From Caproiciproducens faecalis (GTDB lineage Bacteria > Bacillota > Clostridia > Oscillospirales > Acutalibacteraceae), in NCBI RefSeq assembly GCF_019448085.1, contig NZ_JAGFNZ010000001.1:496001-560000 (forward strand): a stretch of 64,000 nt of DNA, given 5' to 3'. Positions 1 through 7,396 of the stretch are shown in pieces (the stretch's first letter is position 1; every line of letters begins with the position of its first letter). The notes beneath the pieces are model-generated. The model ran no database searches. It saw only the letters and a program-made list of their open reading frames with translations, and was not told the origin of the DNA. Made by a program: the position numbers and the translations under genes.

Positions 1-171
1 ACCTATCGTAAGGTTATTGGAAGAGTCACTCAGTCTTACCGTACCTGCTTTAAAAGTCGCACCTTCTACCGTTTGGGAATCCGTGAACCACGCCATTGTG
101 GAGCCGCCAACCAATGCTACTGTCAGACCGACTGCAAGGACACTCGTTAAAATTTTTGTCTTGAAATTCAT
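1..171 (-). CDS. TasA/camelysin-like exported protein, N-terminal part (runs off the window)
   Basis: Only the first 57 codons are in the window. The start at 171 follows a GGAGGAAAG ribosome site. The N-terminus is Lys-containing, then a hydrophobic stretch ending in GGSTMAWFTD, then a T-F-x-A-G-T-V motif. This is the SipW-type signal peptide and first strand seen in TasA/camelysin family proteins, which are exported, cut by a dedicated signal peptidase and assembled at the cell surface. It closely resembles the N-terminus of the protein at 282-1439 (GGGTMAWFTD, TFTAGTV), so the two are probably paralogues. It is the last visible gene of the operon that starts near 3679, 110 bp after the previous gene. 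The C-terminal domain is unseen, so its exact role cannot be judged. Confidence 0.8.
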   Translation of the reverse strand, partial: MNFKTKILTSVLAVGLTVALVGGSTMAWFTDSQTVEGATFKAGTVRLSDSSNNLTIG

Positions 172-281
172 TTTTCTTTCCTCCGTATAAATTATTTTGT
201 TTGAGATACCGGGTGTACCGTGTTCCGCGGGGATGTATTTCTGCGTCTGCGTCTTGTTAGGGCAGGCGTCAAAAACGGTGT

Positions 282-1439
282 TTACTCTGCGGGAGTACTG
301 CTGTTGTACCCATCAAAGCCGTCCCAATTCCATTCGTCGCTGTGCGAATACTGAATCGCCTGGAAGGTGGGGGTTACCACAAGCCGTGCGTTCTGATATT
401 CGTTACCGGCCTCCGTACTGAGTGTAACGGTCAGATCGAGCGCTGCGTTTGTTGGCTGACCGGCTGCCTCGGGCGTTTCACCGCCGTAGGTTCCCCTTAG
501 CCCTTCTTGGTCGCAATAATAGAAATCACCAACTTTTGTCCAGCCTTTTGGATTACTAAGAATCACCATACTGGGATCTGCATCTGTCAGAGCGTCAGCT
601 GCTTCCCAGGATTGCGTCTCTTCATTCCATGTTTCCCAGTGGGATTCCAGCTTTACCCGCACATCGATGTCCTTGGTGCCGGAATTCTGAACGTAGAAAG
701 CGAGCTTGTTTGTGTCGCCCGGGTTCCAGTTGACTTCATCAAGAATATTTCTGCCGCAGATGTAGTCAATATCAAATCCGTCTTCACTTTTATTCTTTTT
801 TCCGTTGGGCAATATTTTCAGCGTGGTGTCGACCAGCTTGACATATTTGGCGTTCGGTATCGGAATGGCAACCATACTGTCGTGGAAATTCCCTTTGGGG
901 TCCGTCTGGTTTGAAACGGTTCCGGCAGGTTTCCAGTCAGTGCCGTCTGCACTTACGAAAACATCAGCTGTTTCAACATAATCTTTCTGGCTGTTGTTCC
1001 AGGTACCTTCCACAACCAGAATATCGCCCTTGAGAAGTCCTGTTTTCAACTCGACGGTAATGTCGCCGCCAAAACCCATGCTGTAGAGCTCATCTTCGCT
1101 GGGGCTGGTGCTTTCATCAGCTCTCGTCAGAATCGCGTCTGGAAAGCTGCGTACTTCCGTATTCAATTTTGGAAGGGGGGTATCGTTTTTTCCAGTTCCT
1201 CTGTGAACATCATAGACGCGCAGCGGTGCCGCGTCTTCGTAGTAAATGGGATTGCCTTTTTCATCGGTATCATTAACAACGGACTGACCTGCCTGGATTT
1301 TCACCGTGCCGGCGGTAAATGTGGAGCCTGCGACTTCCTTCTGGTCGGTAAACCAGGCCATGGTTCCGCCGCCGACTAAGGCGACTGCCGTTACGACCCC
1401 AACGATTCCCGTCAGAAGTTTCATTCTTGGTTTTGTCAT
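282..1439 (-). CDS. TasA/camelysin-like SipW-dependent surface protein (385 aa)
   Basis: The signal region is Lys/Arg-rich followed by a hydrophobic helix and GGGTMAWFTD, the SipW-processing pattern, then TFTAGTVKI as in the camelysin/TasA fold. The middle (about residues 110-230) is an insertion with an F-G-G-D-I-T-V-E-L type beta segment. The C-terminal part carries NWNPGDTNKLAFYVQNSGT, the typical strand that binds the donor strand in this family. I chose the start at 1439 because CAGGAGGAG sits 8 bases before it; an in-frame ATG 20 codons upstream has no such site. At 385 residues it is longer than TasA (about 260), so it may carry an added domain. It is 26 bp downstream of the previous gene of the operon. 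It is probably a fibre or matrix subunit (inference). Confidence 0.8.
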   Translation of the reverse strand: MTKPRMKLLTGIVGVVTAVALVGGGTMAWFTDQKEVAGSTFTAGTVKIQAGQSVVNDTDEKGNPIYYEDAAPLRVYDVHRGTGKNDTPLPKLNTEVRSFPDAILTRADESTSPSEDELYSMGFGGDITVELKTGLLKGDILVVEGTWNNSQKDYVETADVFVSADGTDWKPAGTVSNQTDPKGNFHDSMVAIPIPNAKYVKLVDTTLKILPNGKKNKSEDGFDIDYICGRNILDEVNWNPGDTNKLAFYVQNSGTKDIDVRVKLESHWETWNEETQSWEAADALTDADPSMVILSNPKGWTKVGDFYYCDQEGLRGTYGGETPEAAGQPTNAALDLTVTLSTEAGNEYQNARLVVTPTFQAIQYSHSDEWNWDGFDGYNSSTPAE

Positions 1440-1464
1440 TGTAGATCCACTCCTCCTGTTTTGC

Positions 1465-2157
1465 TTAACTTGATGGATTCTGTTCATCCTGGTCATCAAG
1501 GCTTTCGTCCATCGCCATCAAAGTATGGTCTGCGGAACTTTCCACCTGAGTAGCTAAGACGTTAAGAGTAAGATTCAATTTAAAATTGTCGAGAACAGCT
1601 CCATTGTTGTTTACCCGGAATTTAACGTCAAAAGTTACTGATTTTTCCGGCTTTACAGCTGTTTGAGTTAATTTCTTTCCTTTGGAACCCTTTGTATACA
1701 AATAACTGTCTTTGCTGGCGCCCTTTTTAGACATAGTCCATCCGGTGACTGATTTTGGAAGAAGGATCTTCGGTGTGGGAGAAGAGGAGGATTTTTCCGC
1801 GATCCGTTCCCATTCCGGGGACAAATTTGCCTGCAAAGTAACCGGCATTGTACTTTTATTGGTAATGGTCCATTGAACGTAATACACTTTGTCTTTGATG
1901 GGATCACAATCCGGAGTACAATCGGGAGTACACTCAATCTGAAAATCGGACTCCTCAACTTCGGCCAGATCCTTGCTAGGGCCACCTTTTTCTTTACTGC
2001 CCTGTTTGGTTACTTTGACCATGATCGCGGCGTGACCGGTAGAAATGTTTGCCGAGGGGGACTGTGTGTCTGTAAAGTAGGCGGCAGTGGACCCCCCTAC
2101 CAGACTGAACGTGAGAATCACAAGGAGAACGCTCATAAAAACAGATTTTTTTATCAT
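1465..2157 (-). CDS. SipW-dependent TasA-like protein (230 aa)
   Basis: The N-terminus is MIKKSVF, a hydrophobic helix, then GGSTAAYFTDT, the SipW-type cleavage motif. The rest is beta-rich: YYVQWTITNKSTMPVTLQANL (about residues 90-110) resembles the camelysin strand that carries the donor-acceptor contact, and FDVKFRVNNNGAVLDNF lies near residue 175. A C-T-P-D-C-T-P-D-C-D-P run near residues 76-87 gives three closely spaced cysteines, unusual for the family. The C-terminus is acidic. Its start overlaps the stop of the signal peptidase gene by 4 bp, so translation of enzyme and substrate is probably coupled. It may act as an accessory or anchoring subunit, as TapA does with TasA in Bacillus; this is inference from gene order. 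Confidence 0.75.
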   Translation of the reverse strand: MIKKSVFMSVLLVILTFSLVGGSTAAYFTDTQSPSANISTGHAAIMVKVTKQGSKEKGGPSKDLAEVEESDFQIECTPDCTPDCDPIKDKVYYVQWTITNKSTMPVTLQANLSPEWERIAEKSSSSPTPKILLPKSVTGWTMSKKGASKDSYLYTKGSKGKKLTQTAVKPEKSVTFDVKFRVNNNGAVLDNFKLNLTLNVLATQVESSADHTLMAMDESLDDQDEQNPSS

Positions 2158-2813
2158 CGTTCCTCCTTTCCAACGGCTTGCGCGGTGATTTCCTGAGGAA
2201 TACTTTCTTCTTTGGCCCGCTTTTTAGAACCAAAATAAGTTTGGAATAAGCTGCGGCATTCGAAGAAAAGCAACAGCGCTCCGGGAACGATAATCAGCAG
2301 CAGCAGTCCGTTCTTTGTCTGGGCAAAGTTCATGAAATAGCCAAGATAGGGGAGTGTAAAGCTGACTTTTCCAATCAGATTTTTTCCCGGAATGGGGTCG
2401 GGGTCGTTGGTACGATTCGCGTCCCCTTTGGTGAGAAATTCCAAGCCGTTTGGCGTTTGATTGATTCCAACCACCCTGTGCGTAGTCATTTGATCGCTTC
2501 CTGCGAACCCTTTAAAAGTAATAATATCGCCCTTTTTAATCTCGCCGGTATCAACTGGTTTGACGAAGGCAACGCTGCCGGTGTCAAACTGAGGAGACAT
2601 ACTTCCGCTGAGAACGACCAGCATATAGTGACCCGCAATTTTTGGAGCTCCGCCGGTCATTTTGCTTCTTACCATGAAAAACAGCATGAAAGCAATCAGA
2701 ACCATTAATAGTGCAAAAAACACATTCCCGACCGTTTTAAGTATTTTTAAAGTGAGTTTGTGCGCGTCAATCTTCGGTGCAGAAATTTCTGCTGTTACTG
2801 TTTCAGGTTCCAT
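2154..2813 (-). CDS. sipW: SipW-type (ER-type) signal peptidase I
   Basis: 219 residues. Membrane helix at about 28-50, then LSGSMSP with the catalytic Ser71, a KKGDIITF box, and TTHRV with His112 in the place of the lysine of classical bacterial signal peptidases. A Ser-His pair marks the SipW/Sec11 subfamily. A second membrane helix near 168-186 gives a cytoplasmic C-terminal tail. In Bacillus, SipW cuts TasA and TapA; here three neighbouring genes encode proteins with matching G-G-x-T-x-A-(W/Y)-F-T-D signals, so these are the likely substrates. The gene is 28 bp from the upstream gene and overlaps the downstream one by 4 bp. Confidence 0.93.
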   Translation of the reverse strand: MEPETVTAEISAPKIDAHKLTLKILKTVGNVFFALLMVLIAFMLFFMVRSKMTGGAPKIAGHYMLVVLSGSMSPQFDTGSVAFVKPVDTGEIKKGDIITFKGFAGSDQMTTHRVVGINQTPNGLEFLTKGDANRTNDPDPIPGKNLIGKVSFTLPYLGYFMNFAQTKNGLLLLIIVPGALLLFFECRSLFQTYFGSKKRAKEESIPQEITAQAVGKEER

Positions 2814-2840
2814 TTTTACCTCCCAGGCAAAACGCCTTTT

Positions 2841-3359
2841 TTATGATTCCGCTCCGCTCTGAGTGGATCCTTGGGTTTCGGCGGTACTGTTTTGAGCTTC
2901 TGAAGCTGCTACACTGTTTTCATGAGTACCTTCCTGTACCGGTGAGCTTTGAATTTCGGAGCGGGACTCTGTTTCGGGTTGGGATACCGTGCTTTCCGGC
3001 GCGGTTGCGGCTGAGCTTGGAGCCGTGCTTTCCGGCGCGGTTGCGGCTGAGCTTGGAGCTGTGCTTTCCGAACTGCTCGCGGCAGAACTTGCCTGGGCGG
3101 CTGCGGAAGAGCTTCCTTTAAGCTGGGTGCCCGGTACAGCGTTCAAAGGGGATTCTTCCTCCGTGTTAAAGACAAAAGTGGCTGTGGCGCTGCCGGAAGC
3201 AGTAAAATTCGCTCCCGTCTGCAGGCGGGGGAGTGTATAACACAGGAAAGCCGTGCAGATGACGGCCAGAAGCAGAAATTTCCAAATTGTTTTAACAGAG
3301 AGCTGATCCGAATTTTGGGTTTGCTGCCGATTGCTCCATGATTTCCCTGCTCTGCGCAT
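2841..3359 (-). CDS. Membrane-anchored Ser/Ala/Thr-rich protein of the fibre operon (172 aa)
   Basis: I do not recognise a named family. The N-terminal 24 residues are basic, followed by one membrane helix (about 25-45), then a short segment GANFTASGSATATFVF that looks like the first beta strand of camelysin-type proteins. From about residue 85 to the end the protein is low-complexity: Ser, Ala, Thr, Glu and Gln with two copies of a 12-residue unit (TAPE/SSAA type). This tail should be flexible and extracellular, a stalk or spacer. The gene sits between the small first gene and sipW with gaps of 36 and 28 bp. Its role in the surface structure, for example as a wall-spanning anchor, is inference. 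Confidence 0.65.
   Translation of the reverse strand: MRRAGKSWSNRQQTQNSDQLSVKTIWKFLLLAVICTAFLCYTLPRLQTGANFTASGSATATFVFNTEEESPLNAVPGTQLKGSSSAAAQASSAASSSESTAPSSAATAPESTAPSSAATAPESTVSQPETESRSEIQSSPVQEGTHENSVAASEAQNSTAETQGSTQSGAES
2989..3060. repeat. 36-bp tandem duplication in the low-complexity tail
   Basis: Two back-to-back 36-bp units (2989-3024 and 3025-3060) differ by one base, and a partial third copy of 10 bases follows. The unit is in frame and codes for 12 residues of the Ser/Ala/Pro/Glu tail of the protein at 2841-3359. Near-identity at DNA level points to a recent slippage duplication. Confidence 0.9.
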
Positions 3360-3394
3360 CCGTACTTCCTCCTTTATACTTTATGTAAAACACC

Positions 3395-3679
3395 CTATAG
3401 AGCGGTTTTAATGTGCTTTATGGGGTAATCCGCTTCCTCACTGTCGCTGGGAAAATCCCAGGAACGTAATTGAGATAAGTCGCTGCGGCTTTGCCGGATT
3501 CCCGTTTCAAGCAAATGAAAAAGTTCCAGGCTGCTTCGGAACGGAACGTATTTGTCTTCTTCAAGCCATCGGATATAGCCCTGTACGCTGTAATGGTCGG
3601 AACGAACGATCCTGATTAAAAAAGTGGGAGAGGAATCAGAAATTCTTCTGACGACGTTTGTTTCCTGACAAGGTTTCAT
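3395..3679 (-). CDS. Small protein of unknown function, first gene of the fibre operon (94 aa)
   Basis: The start follows GGAGGAAACC, a strong ribosome site. The product is soluble and mixed-charge, with no signal peptide. Residues 15-45 form a likely beta hairpin (SPTFLIRIVRSDHYSVQGYIRWLE), followed by a helix (SSLELFHLLETGI). I cannot assign a family. Because it lies first in the operon with the TasA-like proteins and SipW, a regulatory or assembly role is possible, but nothing in the sequence proves it. Confidence 0.6.
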   Translation of the reverse strand: MKPCQETNVVRRISDSSPTFLIRIVRSDHYSVQGYIRWLEEDKYVPFRSSLELFHLLETGIRQSRSDLSQLRSWDFPSDSEEADYPIKHIKTAL

Positions 3680-3717
3680 AATGGTTTCCTCCGCACTCTC
3701 CTTTTTGATTTGTCCCC

Positions 3718-3786
3718 ATTATAACAGGTGTCAATTTCATTACGAGGTTAAATGAATTTCATTTTCCGCACACTGGAATTTATTTC
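3718..3786 (-). promoter_or_regulatory. Promoter of the fibre operon with three upstream direct repeats
   Basis: On the minus strand an extended -10 (TGTTATAAT, TATAAT at 3718-3723) has no good -35. In its place are direct repeats: AATGAAATT at 3733-3741 and again at 3755-3763, and the related AATAAATT near 3778-3785, a 22-23 bp period. The nearest repeat ends 9 bp from the -10. SARP-family activators bind heptamer repeats of 11/22-bp period placed about 8 bp from the -10. The gene just upstream encodes such a regulator, so this is its probable target. Confidence 0.5.
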
Positions 3787-3821
3787 CAATTACAAACGAG
3801 GCACAATTCAATTACAAAAAT

Positions 3822-3860
3822 AAAAAACGCCTTGTAAAGGGAAAAAACCCTCACAAGGCG
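3822..3860 (-). terminator. Rho-independent terminator of the BTAD regulator gene
   Basis: CGCCTTGT and ACAAGGCG flank an inner AGGG/CCCT pair (3828-3860). On the minus strand the stem is followed by TTTTTTA. It lies 28 bp past the stop codon of the regulator gene and separates it from the fibre operon. Confidence 0.85.
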
Positions 3861-3887
3861 TAGACATTTGTCGAATAAATCCGTATT

Positions 3888-5126
3888 TTATCGGTTGATT
3901 TGTTCGAGGTAATGGGATGGGATATCGCTGAACGATTTGAATTCCATGATGACCGTCAAAAATCCCTTTCCGACCTGGGTGTCAAAGCGTTTCTGGATAC
4001 GGGAGCCGATCAGCATCAGTCCTTCCTGTTTCGTGTCTGTCAGCAGCAAAATCATCTGGTACTGGTTCCACTGGGTAAACACGTCTCCTCTGCGCAGGGA
4101 ATCCTCCAGAATCTGTTTAAGTCCCTGACAGGCCGCTTCTATCCGTCCGGGGAAAAGCTCGTTTCCCGCGCCGGAGATGGTGGCAAGTCCCAGAAAAGCA
4201 TTCCGGCCGCCTCGTATCCGGCGGCGTTCTTCAAGATTATAAATGATACGGAAATATTCCAGATCACAGTAAAGAGCGCCTTCCGGATCATCACACTGGG
4301 TAAAGTTTTTGCTCAAATCGGATAAGTCTGCCCGATGAACGTTCTGCTCCCCTGCGGTGATCCGCCGGTAAATACTTTTCATAGCGGAGGATGGTTTGAC
4401 GGAAAGCTCACGGCACATTCGCTCGGTAATATAATTGTAGTGGCTCAGCGCCACGCTGTATTCGTTCTGGGCCAGAAGAGCCTCCAAAAAGCACAGGTGC
4501 AGCGATTCCTCCAGCGGTTCATGGCACACGGCCTGCTCAAAGTACTCTACAATTTCCGAGTGGCGTCCCTGCGCTTTCAGCAATTTAAAAAGACGAAGCA
4601 GTGACTGCACATAAAGCCGGTCGTAATGGGTGTGAAGAGGGAACGTCCACTCACAGTTGGGGCTCTCTGCCAGAAACGCGCCCTTATAAAGATGGACTGC
4701 CTGTTCATACAGTCTGATTGCCAGATTGGGATCGTCCAGCTGCTTTAAGTCGGCTTCCTTAATATTTCTTTCAAAGGCGTCCGTGTCGACCGTACAATCT
4801 TTCCCCACGTTAAAAATATAAAAACCGCTGTCAAAAACAAGACTGAAAGGCGTATCTCCACTCCCGTTTTTATCAAGCAGTTTCTCTTCCTGCAGGATTT
4901 GCCGCAGGCGAAAAATCTGGGTTCGAAGGGTGTTTTTGGAATCCACAAGATCAGCGTCGTCCCACAGGTTTTCCACAATATTATCCGGAGAAAGCCGTTT
5001 TCCCCTGTTTGCCATGAAATATTTTAGCAGTTCAAGGCTTTTGTGGGATCTCCGGTTTCCGGTAAAAAGTGATCTTCCGTCCTTCTGAATATCCCATCCG
5101 CCCAGCGTAAATACTTCCACCGACAT
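3888..5126 (-). CDS. SARP-like transcription regulator (OmpR-type winged helix plus BTAD)
   Basis: 412 residues from the start at 5126, which follows GGAGGAAATCAA; an in-frame ATG 25 codons upstream lacks a site. Residues 1-95 form an OmpR/PhoB-type winged helix (EVFTLGGWDIQ, SLELLKYFMANRGKRLS, NTLRTQIFRLRQIL). Residues about 100-250 are the bacterial transcriptional activator (BTAD) helical repeats (AFLAESPNCEW, YDRLYVQSLLRLFKLL, EPLEESLHLCFLEALL, ALSHYNYITERMCRELSVKPS). The C-terminal 140 residues resemble a sensor-like domain I cannot name. There is no ATPase domain. Proteins of this kind activate nearby operons; the obvious candidate is the TasA/SipW operon directly downstream, whose promoter carries direct repeats. 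Confidence 0.85.
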   Translation of the reverse strand: MSVEVFTLGGWDIQKDGRSLFTGNRRSHKSLELLKYFMANRGKRLSPDNIVENLWDDADLVDSKNTLRTQIFRLRQILQEEKLLDKNGSGDTPFSLVFDSGFYIFNVGKDCTVDTDAFERNIKEADLKQLDDPNLAIRLYEQAVHLYKGAFLAESPNCEWTFPLHTHYDRLYVQSLLRLFKLLKAQGRHSEIVEYFEQAVCHEPLEESLHLCFLEALLAQNEYSVALSHYNYITERMCRELSVKPSSAMKSIYRRITAGEQNVHRADLSDLSKNFTQCDDPEGALYCDLEYFRIIYNLEERRRIRGGRNAFLGLATISGAGNELFPGRIEAACQGLKQILEDSLRRGDVFTQWNQYQMILLLTDTKQEGLMLIGSRIQKRFDTQVGKGFLTVIMEFKSFSDIPSHYLEQINR

Positions 5127-5254
5127 TTGATTTCCTCCATCCTTTGGCGTCCTAACCGACTGCGTCTCTGCACAAGTGTCCGCTGTTTTTCTGCTCAACA
5201 TGTCATTCTCTGTTCACATTATTTTAAGATATATCATAATGGAAAATTATGGGA

Positions 5255-5300
5255 ATTATATATTTTTTGTGTGAATGGTCAATATTAAAGAGTGAATGGT
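5255..5300 (-). promoter_or_regulatory. Promoter of the BTAD regulator with a LytTR-type direct repeat
   Basis: On the minus strand TTGACC (5277-5282) and TATAAT (5255-5260) are 16 bp apart and point to the BTAD gene. A 9-bp repeat, ACCATTCAC, occurs at 5271-5279 and 5292-5300, a 21-bp period that is typical of LytTR regulators (two 9-bp half sites with 12 bp between). Seven of nine positions match the general LytTR consensus ACCGTTNA(G/T). A LytTR gene begins 117 bp away on the other strand. Confidence 0.5.
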
Positions 5301-5416
5301 AAAATAAGTAAAATATTTTCGGCTATTTTTCCTATAGAAGATATTACGACCAAATGATATGCTGAAAAAGCAAAAAAGCTTCCGCTTTTAATGACGGACG
5401 GGTTAGGAGGAAGAGT

Positions 5417-6142
5417 ATGCGCTATCGAATTGCCATTTGTGAAGATGACACGGAGTGTGCCGCAAAGCTGAAAGAAATGATTAAAGAAATTATGACCGAA
5501 CGGCGAACAGAATATCTTTGCGAGAGGTACGCTGACGCAGAAAATTTGACGTCCGCCCTGACCGATTCCCCAAAATATCAGATTCTTTTTCTGGACACAG
5601 TACTCAATGGAAAGAGCGGAGTGGAATTTGCCAAAAAGCTGCGGCAACAGGGAGTTCATTCCCCTATCATCTTTCTGTCATCCAGTTCTGCTCCCGCACT
5701 TTCTGCCTATGCCGCCGAGCCGACGCATTTTTTACTCAAGCCCGTCATGAAACAGGATCTGAACACGGCGCTTTGTCGGGTTTTCCGCCAGCGGGAGAGC
5801 AGCTTCGTCTGCATGGTGAAGACTTCCGACGGGGAAATCGCTGCGCTTTCGGCCAATGATATTCTGTATCTGGAAGTGTATGATAAAGTGATTCTGGTGC
5901 ATTGCAGGGGAGGGAATACCCTGACCGCCGCCGGGCCGCTGACGAATTTCTGCGGGCAGCTGCCGGCCGGGCGGTTTTGCGCCTGCCACCGCTGCTATGC
6001 CGTTGATTTCGCCGGGGTCAGGCGGCTGCGTAGAAACGAATTTGTGCTTGAGGACGGAACTGTCATTCCGGTTGCCCGCCGCAGATTTGACCAGGTATTG
6101 TCGGCGTGGAAAACTTATATCAATGAAGAAAAAATGAAATAA
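5417..6142 (+). CDS. LytTR-family response regulator, orphan
   Basis: 241 residues, start after GAGGAAGAGT. The receiver domain (1-120) has the acidic pair E9-D10-D11, the phospho-acceptor D60 in FLDTVL, a Ser-rich switch strand (FLSSSS) and the conserved lysine in LLKPV. Residues about 130-235 match the LytTR DNA-binding domain (ILYLEVYDKVILVHC, CHRCYAVDFAGVRRLRRNEF, IPVARRRFDQV). Such regulators bind paired 9-bp direct repeats, often in cell-surface or quorum circuits. No histidine kinase lies within the window next to it, so its partner is elsewhere. It is divergent from the BTAD regulator gene and shares the intergenic region with it. Confidence 0.9.
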   Translation: MRYRIAICEDDTECAAKLKEMIKEIMTERRTEYLCERYADAENLTSALTDSPKYQILFLDTVLNGKSGVEFAKKLRQQGVHSPIIFLSSSSAPALSAYAAEPTHFLLKPVMKQDLNTALCRVFRQRESSFVCMVKTSDGEIAALSANDILYLEVYDKVILVHCRGGNTLTAAGPLTNFCGQLPAGRFCACHRCYAVDFAGVRRLRRNEFVLEDGTVIPVARRRFDQVLSAWKTYINEEKMK

Positions 6143-6175
6143 ACGGAGCCCTCACGAAAAGGAGAACTCCGTTTT
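6141..6175. terminator. Terminator shared by convergent genes
   Basis: AAACGGAG and CTCCGTTT form an 8-bp stem followed by T residues on the plus strand and by A/T bases on the minus side. It lies between the LytTR gene and the patatin gene, which converge, and could serve both. Confidence 0.75.
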
Positions 6176-6185
6176 GCTGTTGGCT

Positions 6186-7061
6186 TCATGCCCGGGGCTG
6201 CTTAAAAATTGCCTTGATCGCGGTCATGCTCATCTGCGCCGCTTCATATCCCGCATCCAGGCACCGCTCCATTTCGTCAAAGGTCAGCAGGCCGGATTCC
6301 TTGGGAAGCTGCGGTTTTAGAAGCAGCTTTTCTCCGTGAGAGTTTAAATCCTTCAGCCGCGTGCTCATAATGGATAAGGAGTGTGTGGTAATGTCAATAA
6401 TATTCTTTTTATCGGGCATCTCGTAATTCTTAGTGACGTCGACCGCCAAAACATTGGATTCGCCCGCCGCTATGAGAAGATCCACAGGCAGGGTGGTTGT
6501 TACGCCGCCGTCGACCAGACAGAGATCCCCAATGGTTTTCGGCTGAAAAACGGCGGGAACCGCCATGCTTGCTCGTACCGCCTGACAGACGGGAATATCT
6601 GTTTTCCAGCTTACCCCTTCCACGGCGGAAACGTTTTTGATGGAACTTGCGTACACAACGGTTTCTCCCGAATTGATATCCACAGCCGGGATAATCGTTG
6701 GAATATCCGTTTCTGTAATGTTTTTATTGTCCGTATTTTGACACAGATATTTTTCCAGCCGGTTCCCTTTGAACAGACCGGTAATGTCGATTTTATGATG
6801 CAGCAAAAACTGCGGCACTGCTTTTAACAGGTTGGCAAAATCCGCATCACATAAGTACATACCGGTTTTGGACAGCTCCCTTACCATCCGTTTAAGTCCC
6901 CCTGCGTCCGTGCCCGTAGCGTAGAGTCCCGCTACAATGGCTCCGGCGCTGGTTCCGGCAATGGAGGAAGGAAACATCCCCGCTTCTTCCAGCGCGAGCA
7001 GAACACCCACATGCGCGGCTCCTTTTGTACCTCCTCCGGAAAGTGCAAGCCCAAAAGACAT
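6186..7061 (-). CDS. Patatin-like phospholipase
   Basis: 291 residues, the usual size of bacterial RssA/YchK-type patatins. The oxyanion loop GGGTKG is at residues 9-14, the nucleophile is Ser38 in GTSAG, and the partner aspartate is in VDGGV near residue 180. These form the Ser-Asp dyad of the family, which cleaves acyl chains from phospholipids. There is no signal peptide, so it acts in the cytoplasm or on the inner membrane face. The gene stands alone between two convergent neighbours. The physiological substrate is not shown by the sequence. Confidence 0.9.
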   Translation of the reverse strand: MSFGLALSGGGTKGAAHVGVLLALEEAGMFPSSIAGTSAGAIVAGLYATGTDAGGLKRMVRELSKTGMYLCDADFANLLKAVPQFLLHHKIDITGLFKGNRLEKYLCQNTDNKNITETDIPTIIPAVDINSGETVVYASSIKNVSAVEGVSWKTDIPVCQAVRASMAVPAVFQPKTIGDLCLVDGGVTTTLPVDLLIAAGESNVLAVDVTKNYEMPDKKNIIDITTHSLSIMSTRLKDLNSHGEKLLLKPQLPKESGLLTFDEMERCLDAGYEAAQMSMTAIKAIFKQPRA

Positions 7062-7170
7062 TTCTGTTTCACCGACTCTCTTAAAATGATAAACTTGCTT
7101 AGTAAAGTATATTAGAGAATCGGGAAAAGGGTTCGGCTTCTAAACGACGGTCCCTATGGACAATACGCAA

Positions 7171-7278
7171 TCAGTTTTTCCTTGAAAAGCCCAGCGCGGA
7201 TAAAACGGTCACTGCCGCACCGCACGCGGTGATGACAATGCCAATGATGAAGCTGGCTACAGACAGTCCTTTTTTCAA
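7171..7278 (-). CDS. Small single-helix membrane protein (35 aa)
   Basis: TTG start at 7278 behind AGAGGTGAT (6 bases from the end of AGGTG). The product begins MKKGLSVASF and is almost entirely one hydrophobic helix with a small-residue face (G, A, S), ending in the basic FSRKN. It has the shape of small membrane-inserted regulators or spore-related peptides, but I recognise no family. Support is the ribosome site, the coherent positive-hydrophobic-positive pattern and the lack of any other gene here. Confidence 0.5.
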   Translation of the reverse strand: MKKGLSVASFIIGIVITACGAAVTVLSALGFSRKN

Positions 7279-7320
7279 CAAGATCACCTCTGCTGCGATT
7301 ATACCTCAAACGGACGGATA

Positions 7321-7364
7321 AGAAAAGAGAAAAAAGCAATGGCGCCCGTTGTCAAGCGGGCGCC
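7321..7364 (-). terminator. Strong terminator of a short minus-strand transcript
   Basis: GGCGCCCG and CGGGCGCC form a perfect 8-bp stem (7341-7364). On the minus strand a T-rich run (TTGCTTTTTTCTCTTTTCTT) follows. No long gene ends here; the transcript it closes must start at the promoter near 7504-7536. Confidence 0.85.
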
Positions 7365-7396
7365 ACACGTTCGCGGTTAATCTAAGGAGGCAGAAA

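Noticed and set aside
5285-5659. A 124-codon minus-strand frame overlapping the LytTR gene and the regulatory gap.
   Set aside because: It overlaps the receiver domain of a clear gene on the other strand and has no ribosome site.
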